Positions 1-8,391 of a DNA stretch of 64,000 nucleotides are shown one piece after another (the first letter of the stretch is position 1; the number at the start of each line of letters is the position of its first letter). Position numbers and translations under genes: made by a program. Below the pieces are notes generated by a model. That model did no database searches. It worked only from the letters and a program-made list of their open reading frames with translations, and was not told the origin of the DNA. Source of the DNA: CALFVT01 sp964513675 (GTDB lineage: Bacteria; Pseudomonadota; Alphaproteobacteria; Caulobacterales; Maricaulaceae); NCBI GenBank assembly GCA_964513675.1, contig CAZEOD010000005.1, positions 16,601-80,600 of the forward strand, in the 5' to 3' direction.

Positions 1-236
1 GGCGTTACGGCGTGGCCAATACGGGTAACCGCCCCACAGTCGGCGGCGAAGATGCCCGCCTAGAAGTCAACATCTTCGACTTTAATCAAGACATTTACGG
101 CCAACGCCTTGATGTCCGCTTTCGCAGCTTTATCCGCGCAGAAAAGAAATTTGAAAGCTTCGATGCCCTTCGCGGCCAAATCATCCGCGATGCCCAAAGT
201 GCGCGGGTTATTTTTGGGCAGACAAACTCCCCTTAG
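1..236 (+). CDS. ribF: RibF C-terminal part (riboflavin kinase/FAD synthetase), cut by window edge
   Basis: The reading frame is open from the first bases (codon phase begins at base 3) and ends at a TAG at 234-236. The visible 77 or so residues carry the riboflavin kinase signature: GVANTGNRPTVGG, then RLEVNIFDF and LDVRFRSFIRAEKKF. This matches the C-terminal flavokinase domain of bifunctional RibF, which makes FMN from riboflavin and then FAD. The N-terminal nucleotidyltransferase domain lies outside the window. A GTG at 12 is internal, not the start. The gene converges on acnA and shares its terminator at 291-318. Confidence 0.9.
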   Translation, partial: RYGVANTGNRPTVGGEDARLEVNIFDFNQDIYGQRLDVRFRSFIRAEKKFESFDALRGQIIRDAQSARVIFGQTNSP

Positions 237-290
237 CCGCACATAGCTAAACAGCTTTTTTCTGCAAATATTTATATGAACTATCCATAA

Positions 291-318
291 AAAAACGCGC
301 CTTAAAAAGCGCGTTTTT
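291..318. terminator. bidirectional intrinsic terminator between ribF and acnA
   Basis: A perfect 10-bp inverted repeat (AAAAACGCGC / GCGCGTTTTT) with an 8-nt loop lies between two converging genes. The arms begin with A5 and end with T5, so either strand yields a GC hairpin followed by a U-tract. Confidence 0.85.
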
Positions 319-347
319 AAACTTAATGAACTTAAGACCGGCGCGGC

Positions 348-3026
348 TTAAGCAGCCGTTGCGAGATTCCGCAGCACGTAATGTAGAATACCGCCATGTT
401 TGTAATATTCATGTTCGTTATCTGTGTCGATGCGCACTTTAACGGTGGCAATTTTAACAGATCCATCTGGGAATTTAATTTCAACATCCAGCTCACCGCG
501 CGGCTTAAGCCCGGCAATCCCTTTAATGCTAACCGTCTCAGAGCCGTCCATGCCAAAAGCTTTCCAGCCGTCGCCATTTTGGAACTCTAGCGGCAAGACG
601 CCCATACCGATCAAGTTAGAGCGGTGAATACGCTCAAAACTATCGGCAATAACGGCTTTCACGCCCAGCAATACTGTGCCCTTAGCCGCCCAATCGCGCG
701 ATGACCCATTGCCGTAAAGCGAGCCTGCAAAGACGACAAGGTCACGATCATCCGCCGCATATTTTTCAGCTGCGTCAAAGATCGACATGACATCACCTGT
801 TGGAATATATTTCGTGAGGCCGCCTTCTGTACCCGGAACCATTTGATTCTTAATACGAATATTCGCAAATGTGCCGCGCATCATGACTTCATGATTACCT
901 CGGCGAGAGCCAAAGGAATTAAACTCAGGCTTCGGTACACCGTGGGCAGAAAGATAATCCCCCGCAGGGCCATCATGTTTAATCGCGCCCGCTGGCGAGA
1001 TATGGTCTGTCGTGATCGAGTCCCCCAAAAGCGCGAGGATATTCGCAGATTTCACATCTTCAATCACATCCGGCGTAGTGGTCATGCCGTCAAAATAAGG
1101 CGGGTTGCGCACATATGTCGACTTCGGGTTCCAGCCATAGGTCTTGCCGCCTTCGACTTTGATATCTTGCCATTGCGCGTCGCCTTTAAACACGTCAGCA
1201 TAGCGGTCCGAGAACATTTTACGGTTGATGATTTTGCGAACAACATCGGCAATTTCTTTAGATGTTGGCCAAATGTCTTTCAGGAACACGGCCTTACCCT
1301 CGGCGTCAACACCAAGCGGATCAACATCAAAATCATGATGCATAGACCCAGCCAGCGCATAAGCGACAACAAGAGGCGGTGACGCCAAGAAATTCGCTTT
1401 AATATCGGGGCCAATCCGGCCTTCAAAATTTCGGTTACCGGATAAAACGGAACAAGACACAAGGTCACCCGTCTCGATCGCCTCTGCGAGTGCAGGGGCG
1501 AGCGGGCCTGAATTACCAATACAGGTCGTACAGCCGTAACCGACAACGTCAAATCCAAGACCGTCAAGCTCGTCTTGCAAGCCTGATTTTTCCAAATATT
1601 CACCCACAACTTGTGAGCCCGGCGCGAGGGAAGTTTTTACCCACGGCTTTACATTTAATCCGCGTGCGCGCGCTTTTTGCGCAACAAGTCCCGCCGCCAT
1701 CATAACTGATGGGTTTGATGTATTGGTACATGACGTGATCGCCGCAATGAAGACATCGCCGTGATCCACAGAATAATCTTCGCCCTTAACAGCAATCGCA
1801 GAGCCGTCTTCAGGCGTTTTCTTATACTCATCACGTAGAATTTTAGCAAAATGAACATTGGCACCACTAAGGTCAAAACGGTCTTGCGGACGTTTCGGAC
1901 CGGAAATCGCAGGGCGAATAGAGGCCATCTCAAGCGCTAATGTATCCGTATATTCACAGCTCGTTTCATCGCGCCAGAAACCTTGCGCCTTGGCATAAGC
2001 CTCAACCAATTCAATGCGCTGTGTATCGCGGCCTGTGACTTCAAGGTAACGCAGGGTATCGCTATCGACGGGGAAGAACCCGCAGGTCGCGCCATATTCA
2101 GGCGCCATATTTGCGAGCGTTGCTTGATCTTCAAGAGACAGATTATCAAGGCCTTCGCCGTAAAACTCAACGAATTTACCGACAACGCCTTTCGCGCGCA
2201 GCATTTCAACCACGCGAAGTACAAGGTCAGTGGCCGTTGCGCCTTCTGGCAATGCGCCTTTAAGTTCAAACCCAATAACTTCAGGGATCAGCATAGAAAT
2301 CGGCTGACCGAGCATCGCGGCTTCGGCTTCAATACCGCCAACGCCCCAGCCGAGAACGGACAGGCCATTAATCATCGTTGTATGGCTATCGGTTCCGACA
2401 AGCGTATCTGGGAAGGCATAGGTCTTACCATCCTCGGTCTTCGTCCATACGGTTTGCGCAAGATGTTCGAGATTAACCTGATGACAAATACCTGTTCCGG
2501 GCGGAACAACGGAGAAATTATCAAAGGCTTCTTGGCCCCATTTCAAGAAGTCATAGCGCTCGCCATTGCGCTCATATTCGCGCTTAACATTTTTCTTAAA
2601 CGCATCTTGCGTGCCGTAATAATCCACCATGACAGAATGGTCGATCACAAGATGAACCGGATTAAGCGGATTAATCGCGCTGGCCTCTTTGCCTAAATTT
2701 TGCATCGCGTCACGCATGGCGGCCAAATCAACGACAGCTGGAACGCCGGTGAAATCCTGCATCAAAACCCGCGCTGGGCGATAGGCAATTTCATGTGTGG
2801 ATGTTTTTGTCTTCAGCCAATCTGCAATCGCTTCGATATCGGCTTTTGTGACCGTATTGCCATCTTCATGGCGGAGCAAATTTTCAAGCAGGACTTTCAA
2901 CGAGCGCGGCAGTTTTGAGATGCCCGTCAGGCCGTTACTTTCAGCGACTTTCAGATCGTAATAAGTATAGGTTCCGCCGCGAACAGTTAACTCGCGCTCA
3001 CATTTAAAACTGTCTAAGGATGCCAT
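348..3026 (-). CDS. acnA: aconitate hydratase A
   Basis: 892 residues, the usual AcnA length. The enzyme isomerises citrate to isocitrate in the cytosolic TCA cycle. The [4Fe-4S] ligands are visible as C433 (in SCTNTSNPS) and C499/C502 (in YGCTTCIGNSG). Other family blocks include GTDSHTTM and the C-terminal swivel segment with FAGSLYGNGSSRDWAAKG. The ATG at 3024-3026 has an AGAGG ribosome site about 7 bases upstream, so this start is well supported. yciB lies upstream on the same strand with a 118-bp gap, so acnA probably has its own promoter there. It ends just before the shared terminator at 291-318. Confidence 0.97.
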   Translation of the reverse strand: MASLDSFKCERELTVRGGTYTYYDLKVAESNGLTGISKLPRSLKVLLENLLRHEDGNTVTKADIEAIADWLKTKTSTHEIAYRPARVLMQDFTGVPAVVDLAAMRDAMQNLGKEASAINPLNPVHLVIDHSVMVDYYGTQDAFKKNVKREYERNGERYDFLKWGQEAFDNFSVVPPGTGICHQVNLEHLAQTVWTKTEDGKTYAFPDTLVGTDSHTTMINGLSVLGWGVGGIEAEAAMLGQPISMLIPEVIGFELKGALPEGATATDLVLRVVEMLRAKGVVGKFVEFYGEGLDNLSLEDQATLANMAPEYGATCGFFPVDSDTLRYLEVTGRDTQRIELVEAYAKAQGFWRDETSCEYTDTLALEMASIRPAISGPKRPQDRFDLSGANVHFAKILRDEYKKTPEDGSAIAVKGEDYSVDHGDVFIAAITSCTNTSNPSVMMAAGLVAQKARARGLNVKPWVKTSLAPGSQVVGEYLEKSGLQDELDGLGFDVVGYGCTTCIGNSGPLAPALAEAIETGDLVSCSVLSGNRNFEGRIGPDIKANFLASPPLVVAYALAGSMHHDFDVDPLGVDAEGKAVFLKDIWPTSKEIADVVRKIINRKMFSDRYADVFKGDAQWQDIKVEGGKTYGWNPKSTYVRNPPYFDGMTTTPDVIEDVKSANILALLGDSITTDHISPAGAIKHDGPAGDYLSAHGVPKPEFNSFGSRRGNHEVMMRGTFANIRIKNQMVPGTEGGLTKYIPTGDVMSIFDAAEKYAADDRDLVVFAGSLYGNGSSRDWAAKGTVLLGVKAVIADSFERIHRSNLIGMGVLPLEFQNGDGWKAFGMDGSETVSIKGIAGLKPRGELDVEIKFPDGSVKIATVKVRIDTDNEHEYYKHGGILHYVLRNLATAA

Positions 3027-3144
3027 TTGAAACCTCTTTATAATATCATCAAATTTGAGCTGCTTATATCATCCTGACAGCCGCGTGCAATTCATATTCA
3101 AGTGAGTTGGGCGCGAATAACAGGGCCGCGCCGCCGTAACGCGG

Positions 3145-3789
3145 TTATTTTACCGCATCTTCGCCCTTGATCTTGCCGTTTTTCATGATGAACGGCAGTT
3201 GCGTCATCGTGAAAAGAATCGTGAGCGGCAAAAAGCCGAAAACTTTGAATTTGACCCAAAAATCCTCACCATAAATCCGCCAAACATATTCATTTATCGC
3301 GGCGAGTACAAAAAAGAAGATCCCCCACCGAATGGCGAGATTATTCCACGCCTTAATTGGCATTTCAATCGCCTCGCCCATAATCATCTGGATCACGTTT
3401 TTCTTGAAAACAACACCGCCAAGAACGCCGATCCCAAACAGCGCATTAATCACGGTCGGCTTCATATAAATAAAGCGGGGGTCTTTGAAAACATAAGACA
3501 GCCCCGCGCTACCCACGACCAAAAGCGTGGTAAATAAAAGCATCTTCGGGATGGCCCCATGCTTAACCGTTGAATAAATCAAGCTTAGCGTCGACAGTCC
3601 GCCCAAAATAATCGCGGCTATATAAATCGCCGTCTTCGGATCCGGCAATGTGCGTTTTAAATATAAATAGGCGATGAAAAATATAAGCAGCGGACCAAAT
3701 TCGAGCCACTGTGAGGGTTTCGATTTTGATAGCTTTGCTTGCTGCGTTAAATCGTCTGAGGGTAATGTCGGCTTTGTCATGGCCTGCAT
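3145..3789 (-). CDS. yciB: inner membrane septation protein A family (YciB/IspZ)
   Basis: A hydrophobic protein of about 214 residues with five or so membrane segments and the family block SQWLEFGPLLIFFIAY near the N-terminus. Others are FIYMKPTVINALFG and the conserved NEYVWR with a later FWVKFK. YciB proteins sit in the inner membrane and are linked to cell envelope and division functions. An in-frame ATG exists at 3855, but the extra 22 residues look non-coding. The ATG at 3787-3789 has AAGG at good spacing, and a further ATG at 3780 is possible. The usual alphaproteobacterial neighbour ftsY is not present here. Confidence 0.85.
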   Translation of the reverse strand: MQAMTKPTLPSDDLTQQAKLSKSKPSQWLEFGPLLIFFIAYLYLKRTLPDPKTAIYIAAIILGGLSTLSLIYSTVKHGAIPKMLLFTTLLVVGSAGLSYVFKDPRFIYMKPTVINALFGIGVLGGVVFKKNVIQMIMGEAIEMPIKAWNNLAIRWGIFFFVLAAINEYVWRIYGEDFWVKFKVFGFLPLTILFTMTQLPFIMKNGKIKGEDAVK

Positions 3790-3925
3790 GTGCCTTATTC
3801 CGGCCGAGCTCGCAAGATGAAAAGGGGGAATATCAAACATCGTGACAGCCGCCATGTCTTAACTTGCACCGCGCGTAAGCCAGTTGTAACATGCGCCGTA
3901 ATTAAAAATAACATAAGAGCTTCGC

Positions 3926-5995
3926 ATGACTTTTGACTTTTTGATTAAATCTGCGGCCTTTTCGGCCCTCCTGTTTAGCCTTTCTGCGGCGGCTCCGCTA
4001 AGCCGTGCCGAGGACGCGCCTGCGCCGTCTCGATTCACCGCCGAGCATGTCTTTGATTTGGAATTTGCCGATGACCCCCAAATCAGCCCCGATGGGCAGA
4101 CGGTGGTTTACGTGCGACGCTCTATGGACCGCATCAACGACGCCATCCATGATGACCTTTGGACGTTAGATGTTCGTAGCGGCGCGCATCGCCCGCTTAT
4201 CGCTGGCGGCGCGCCGGCCAATCGCCCGCGCTGGTCGCCAGACGGAACGCGGCTATTATATAACACCAAAAATGAGGGACAATCAGAGCTGCGGCTTCAT
4301 TTCATGGATACGGATAAATCTGTCTCCCTTGGCAATTTCGCCGCCAAGCCCAATGACGCCGTCTGGTCACGCGATGGCAAACATATCGCCTTTCGCATGT
4401 TCACGCCAAGTGACGCCCCGAAATTTGCAACGGCACCCAAAGCGCCCAAAGGTGCCAAATGGCCAGAGCCTATGCGCATATTTGATGATGTCACCTTTCG
4501 CAGCGACGGCGCAGGCTATCTCAGCGAAGGCGCCAATCATATTTATACGATACCTGCCGGCGGCGGCAGCCCGCGCCAAGTCACATTTGGCGAGGTCGAT
4601 TACACCGCCCCCGCATGGCGCGATGACAAAACGCTCCTTGTCGTTGGCAATCAAGCGAAAGACCGAGATTTCGACCCGATTGAAAGTGAGATATATGCGC
4701 TTGATCTTGGCACGCTAACTCTGCGCGCTTTGACGACACGCGACGGGCCAGATCATAGTCCAAGCGTGTCGCCCGATGGCCGTAAAATTGCCTTTCTCGG
4801 CTATGATGACAAAGTCCTGTCCTATCAGGCGAGTCATCTTTATGTGATGGACGCCGACGGCGGAAATATCCAACACATCAGCCAAGGCCACGACCGTTCA
4901 GTGAGCCGTTTTGCGTGGCGCGGAGATAGCCGTGCGCTTATAACGCAAGTCGAAAATAAAGGCGCGATAGAGCTGCGTAGTTTCAGCCTTAACGGCGGAG
5001 CCCCGAAAATATTGGCGGCAGGCCTTGGCGGCACATCTTTCGGCCGGCCTTATGCCAGCGCGAGTTTTTCTCTCTCCGCCAGCTCCCGCCCCAGCTTTGC
5101 TTATACAACAGGCGACGCCAATAGCCCCGCCGATATTACGGTCAAAAGCTTTAGCGGCACCCCCAAACGCTTGACGGCGCTGAATGATGATCTGCTACCT
5201 TTTCTTAAAATGGCCACGATTGAAGAGATCACCGTTCCATCACGTTTCGACGGAAAAGAGATTCAGGCGTGGATTGCATTCCCGCCAGATTTCAAAGCCG
5301 ATGGTAGCGACCCGATGATCCTTGAAATTCACGGCGGCCCTTACACGATGTATGGCCCGTTTTTCAGTGCTGAAATTCAGCGCTATGCAGCCGAGGGCTA
5401 TGTCACCGTTTACGTCAACCCTCGCGGTTCGACGGGCTACGGCGAAGATTTCTCGCTGCTAATTGATAAAAACTATCCCGGCGAAGATTACGACGATCTT
5501 GAGACCATTACGGATTATCTGATCGAGAAAAACTATGTCGATCCAAACCGCTTATTTGTAACGGGCGGCTCTGGCGGCGGGGTTTTGACCTCTTGGATTA
5601 TTGGCAAGACGAGCCGCTATGCAGCAGCGGCTACGATCAAACCTGTCATTAACTGGCTATCTATGGCGCTAACAGCGGATATTGGCCCCTATGTGAAGCG
5701 GCATTGGATACGGGAAAATCCGTGGGAAAATCCAGAGGCCTATTGGGAGCGCTCCCCGCTATCATTGGTCGGGAATGTGACCACGCCAACACTTGTTATG
5801 GTCGGCGAGGAGGATCACCGCACGCCGACATGGGAAGCTGAGCAATATTACGGCGCACTCAAGCTTAAAGGCGTCGAAACGGCCTTGATCCGCGTCCCGG
5901 AGGCATCGCATTACATTGCCAAACGGCCAAGCCGCCTGATTGCGAAAACCGATAATATTATGGGCTGGTTTAAAAAGTTTGATTCAGAAAAATAA
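3926..5995 (+). CDS. exported S9-family peptidase (dipeptidyl/acylaminoacyl peptidase type)
   Basis: 689 residues. A signal peptide (hydrophobic FSALLFSLSAAAPLSRA, cleavage near residue 28) points to the periplasm. Residues from about 35 to 420 form TolB/WD40-like beta-propeller repeats (DPQISPDG, RPRWSPDG, HSPSVSPDG). The C-terminal alpha/beta hydrolase carries the oxyanion strand EIHGGP, NPRGSTGYG, and the nucleophile Ser near residue 549 in GGSGGG. A likely acid lies in GEEDHRTP and the His in EASHYIA (near 661). The family cleaves short peptides, some after N-acylated residues; substrate is unknown here. AAGAG lies in front of the ATG. It is a single gene, convergent with trpA. Confidence 0.9.
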   Translation: MTFDFLIKSAAFSALLFSLSAAAPLSRAEDAPAPSRFTAEHVFDLEFADDPQISPDGQTVVYVRRSMDRINDAIHDDLWTLDVRSGAHRPLIAGGAPANRPRWSPDGTRLLYNTKNEGQSELRLHFMDTDKSVSLGNFAAKPNDAVWSRDGKHIAFRMFTPSDAPKFATAPKAPKGAKWPEPMRIFDDVTFRSDGAGYLSEGANHIYTIPAGGGSPRQVTFGEVDYTAPAWRDDKTLLVVGNQAKDRDFDPIESEIYALDLGTLTLRALTTRDGPDHSPSVSPDGRKIAFLGYDDKVLSYQASHLYVMDADGGNIQHISQGHDRSVSRFAWRGDSRALITQVENKGAIELRSFSLNGGAPKILAAGLGGTSFGRPYASASFSLSASSRPSFAYTTGDANSPADITVKSFSGTPKRLTALNDDLLPFLKMATIEEITVPSRFDGKEIQAWIAFPPDFKADGSDPMILEIHGGPYTMYGPFFSAEIQRYAAEGYVTVYVNPRGSTGYGEDFSLLIDKNYPGEDYDDLETITDYLIEKNYVDPNRLFVTGGSGGGVLTSWIIGKTSRYAAAATIKPVINWLSMALTADIGPYVKRHWIRENPWENPEAYWERSPLSLVGNVTTPTLVMVGEEDHRTPTWEAEQYYGALKLKGVETALIRVPEASHYIAKRPSRLIAKTDNIMGWFKKFDSEK

Positions 5996-6001
5996 GAAAA
6001 A

Positions 6002-6028
6002 CGAGACGGTTTAAAATCGTCTCGGCTT
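6002..6028. terminator. terminator between S9 peptidase and trpA
   Basis: Inverted repeat CGAGACG (6002-6008) / CGTCTCG (6018-6024) lies between two converging genes. It is flanked by an A-rich run on the left and TTT on the right, so it probably serves both. Confidence 0.75.
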
Positions 6029-6031
6029 TAC

Positions 6032-6823
6032 TTACTCGCCATGAGCCGCTTTGGCGAGTGAGCGAATTAAATCAACCGCTGCGTCATGGCCCTCTTCATG
6101 GAAGGTTTTAACAATCACTGTCCCGACAACTACGCCGTCGGAATCTTGCGCGACTTCAGCGGCACGCTCCGGCGTTTTTACACCAAAGCCGACGACAACT
6201 GGCAGGCTCGCCGCGGCGCGGATATGGGCGACTTGGTCTTTGACCGATCCGGCCTGCGCAAAACTTGCGCCGGTAATCCCCGTCATGGAGACATAATAAA
6301 CAAAGCCTTTTGTGCCTTGCACAACCTTCGGCAGACGCTCGGCATCTGTTGTCGGCGTGGCAAGACGGATAAGCGCCAAATCTTGGATGTCAAAGGCGGC
6401 CCGTAGCTCGGCATCTTCTTCGGGCGGAAGATCAACAATAATCGCGCCGTCAACACCCGCTTTTTTCGCAGCTTCTGCAAAAGCCGCATAGCCCATATGG
6501 TGAATTGGGTTGCAATATCCCATCACAATTATTGGAGTTGTTTGATTATCCTTTCGAAACTCCGCCGCCATCTCAAGGACGCTGCTTAGGGTCGCCCCGC
6601 CTTCGCGGGCGCGAATACCTGACTCTTCAATCACAGGGCCGTCAGCCATAGGGTCCGTAAAAGGGATGCCCAGTTCAATAATATCAACGCCCGCCTGCGG
6701 CATGGCGTTAAGCAAAGCTTGCGACGCCGCGCGGTCAGGATCACCGCCCATCATATAAGCTACAAAAACGGCCCCGCTTTTAGCTTTACGCGCGGCAAAT
6801 GTCTTATCAATACGTGCGGTCAT
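6032..6823 (-). CDS. trpA: tryptophan synthase alpha subunit
   Basis: 263 residues from the ATG at 6821-6823, close to the usual 265-270. TrpA cleaves indole-3-glycerol phosphate to indole and glyceraldehyde 3-phosphate, and the indole tunnels to TrpB. Catalytic acids are visible in ELGIPFTDPMADGP (Glu and Asp), with phosphate-binding VVGFGVKTP and GVVVGT. An ORF extension to 6865 adds 14 residues with no family match. AGGA sits just upstream of the chosen ATG. Unusually, the gene stands alone: no trpF or trpB precedes it, and the region upstream is non-coding up to the divergent zur gene. Confidence 0.95.
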   Translation of the reverse strand: MTARIDKTFAARKAKSGAVFVAYMMGGDPDRAASQALLNAMPQAGVDIIELGIPFTDPMADGPVIEESGIRAREGGATLSSVLEMAAEFRKDNQTTPIIVMGYCNPIHHMGYAAFAEAAKKAGVDGAIIVDLPPEEDAELRAAFDIQDLALIRLATPTTDAERLPKVVQGTKGFVYYVSMTGITGASFAQAGSVKDQVAHIRAAASLPVVVGFGVKTPERAAEVAQDSDGVVVGTVIVKTFHEEGHDAAVDLIRSLAKAAHGE

Positions 6824-7141
6824 AACTATCCTATCATCCAGCGGCGCTTTTAAATCGCTCTGCATATGATTGCTAGGCCCAATTTGATAATTTTATGCAA
6901 AGCATGGCGCATATAAGTCATCGTGACGCTGGATAATAGAAAAAGGCTCTTTAGCAAAAGCGGCAGCTGATCGTCGGCCCAGATCACCGCCATATATAGA
7001 GCGGCCTCGACACTAACTATATTTTGCCCGCGCGGCCTGCCTTTGTCGTCTTTGGCCATCTTAATTATGTAGATTATTGGCGTGATATGCTTGACGATCA
7101 CCCAGATTATCGGCAAGATTTAACGCTATAAGGCGGCCTCT
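6824..7141. other. intergenic region between trpA and zur
   Basis: About 318 bases separate the divergent trpA and zur starts. A minus-strand ORF of 69-88 residues (6850-7059 or 7116) fills much of it, ending just inside the trpA leader. It has a hydrophobic middle (PLLLKSLFLLSS), but no clear ribosome site and no family I recognise, so I do not call it as a gene. The region should hold promoters for both flanking genes. I see no Zur-box-like palindrome close to zur. Confidence 0.4.
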
Positions 7142-7570
7142 ATGACGACATCACTTCTTGAAAAAGCGGCTCACTATTGTGAGGATAATAAATACCGCTT
7201 CACCGCGCCTAGAAAATATGTTCTGGATATTATTGCAACAAGCTCTAAGTCGCTCGGCGCTTATGAGATTTTAGATCAGCTTGGTAAAATGATTGATAAT
7301 CCCAAACCGCCCACCGTTTATCGCGCCATTGATTTTTGGCAAAAACACGGCTTTATTCATCGCATAGAAAGTTTAAACGCTTATAAGGCCTGCGAAGCTG
7401 GGCATCGGCATAAAGGCTCGCATTTCATGATCTGCGATGATTGCGGTGAGGTTATTGAAACACATCTATGCGACTTGCCGCAAAGCTTAAAAGACAGTCT
7501 CGCGCAGCAAGCGTTTAAGCCCTCACGCTGGAGTTTTGAAATACACGGTGTTTGTAGCCTCTGTATTTAA
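7142..7570 (+). CDS. zur: Fur-family transcriptional regulator, Zur type
   Basis: 142 residues. The N-terminal winged helix contains RFTAPRKYVLDII and PPTVYRAIDFW, the DNA-recognition segment. The C-terminal part has metal ligands HRHKGSHFMICDDCGEV and a closing CSLC pair, which with CDDC form the structural zinc site. The sequence HRIESLNAYKAC is typical of Zur rather than Fur. Zur represses zinc-uptake genes when zinc is sufficient. Downstream genes on the same strand are a MerC-like protein and a small secreted protein, and the divergent minus-strand block to 17.9 kb looks like its target set. Confidence 0.88.
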   Translation: MTTSLLEKAAHYCEDNKYRFTAPRKYVLDIIATSSKSLGAYEILDQLGKMIDNPKPPTVYRAIDFWQKHGFIHRIESLNAYKACEAGHRHKGSHFMICDDCGEVIETHLCDLPQSLKDSLAQQAFKPSRWSFEIHGVCSLCI

Positions 7571-7603
7571 ATTTATCTTTTTCTTTGAAAGAAAGATCAC
7601 CTC

Positions 7604-7960
7604 ATGAAATCTAATATAGCCTTCGATAAGAGCGGAATTGCCGTCTCATTACTTTGCATTGTCCATTGCTTATTCCTCCCCATTATTGGAGCGGTCTTGC
7701 CGATAATCGGGACATGGTCGGATATTGAATGGGTTCATAAAGCCTTGGTCTTTCTCGCCTTTCCCCTTGCGGTCAGCATTATCGTCGCGCCTGTGCCGTT
7801 TTATATCCGTATTTTAGCGGCCCTTGGCGTGAGCCTTTTATTTGCGTCAGCCTTTTTCGAGCCCTTGCATGATATTGAAACCCATTTAACTGTCACAGGA
7901 GCTCTTATCCTCGCCGGCTTACATATCATGCGGCTACGTCAAGAAGCGCATAGGCATTAG
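7604..7960 (+). CDS. MerC-domain membrane protein
   Basis: 118 residues, mostly hydrophobic with about four membrane spans. The N-terminal segment DKSGIAVSLLCIVHCLFLP carries the paired cysteines (CIVHC) of the MerC family. MerC moves mercuric ions in mercury-resistance operons. Chromosomal MerC-domain proteins also occur beside Zur and are presumed to handle zinc or a related metal. It lies 33 bases after zur and is probably co-transcribed. No other mer genes are nearby, so mercury resistance is unlikely. Confidence 0.8.
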   Translation: MKSNIAFDKSGIAVSLLCIVHCLFLPIIGAVLPIIGTWSDIEWVHKALVFLAFPLAVSIIVAPVPFYIRILAALGVSLLFASAFFEPLHDIETHLTVTGALILAGLHIMRLRQEAHRH

Positions 7961-8025
7961 CCCCTCGCGAAAATTTTACACGCCAGAAGATTGACCCCTA
8001 CCTTAGCTGAGTGTAGGAGTATTCT

Positions 8026-8391
8026 ATGAAAAAGCTTATTATACCCTCAGCCGTGCTACTCGCCGCCTTCTCTTTAACAGGCACAAGCTTCGCCTGCGAC
8101 CTGCATGGGGCCGGATATGGCAGCTTTGGCATTAGAGGGGCCAACTGGCAGCCTTATAACCCGCAAGTTTCAACAACGGACCCTGCTTTTTCTGACAATG
8201 AATATAGCTCGGCGACAAATTACGATAGCGTGCCAGCCAATAAAGCCAAGCCTAGCTTTTCTAACGCAGCCGCTCTGGCCGCAACAAAGGCCAAATCGCG
8301 CTTTGCTCAGAAGAGCAAACCCAAAAAGCTATCTTTATCCGCTTTAAAATCGAAATCCAAAAAAGCAGCCGCTTTAAATACGGATCGTTAA
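8026..8391 (+). CDS. small secreted basic protein of unknown function
   Basis: 121 residues with a clear signal peptide (MKKLIIPSAVLLAAFSLTGTSFA, cleavage before CDLHGAG). The mature protein begins with a short CDLHGAGYGSFG motif rich in Gly, His and Cys. It ends in a Lys/Ser/Ala-rich low-complexity tail. GTAGGAG lies upstream of the ATG at good spacing. I do not recognise the family. The position after zur and merC suggests a metal-linked envelope role, which is inference only. It converges on the ABC permease gene with an 18-bp overlap. Confidence 0.6.
   Translation: MKKLIIPSAVLLAAFSLTGTSFACDLHGAGYGSFGIRGANWQPYNPQVSTTDPAFSDNEYSSATNYDSVPANKAKPSFSNAAALAATKAKSRFAQKSKPKKLSLSALKSKSKKAAALNTDR

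Noticed and set aside
843..1382. 179-residue plus-strand ORF antisense to acnA
   Set aside because: Lies wholly within acnA; composition and lack of motifs mark it as a shadow.
1983..2696. 237-residue plus-strand ORF antisense to acnA
   Set aside because: Shadow of acnA with no signal, motif or ribosome site.
4170..4718. 182-residue ORF in another frame of the S9 peptidase
   Set aside because: Frame shadow of a gene with intact domains.
6850..7116. 88-residue minus-strand ORF between trpA and zur
   Set aside because: Overlaps the trpA leader, has no ribosome site and no recognisable family; kept only as a note on the intergenic region.
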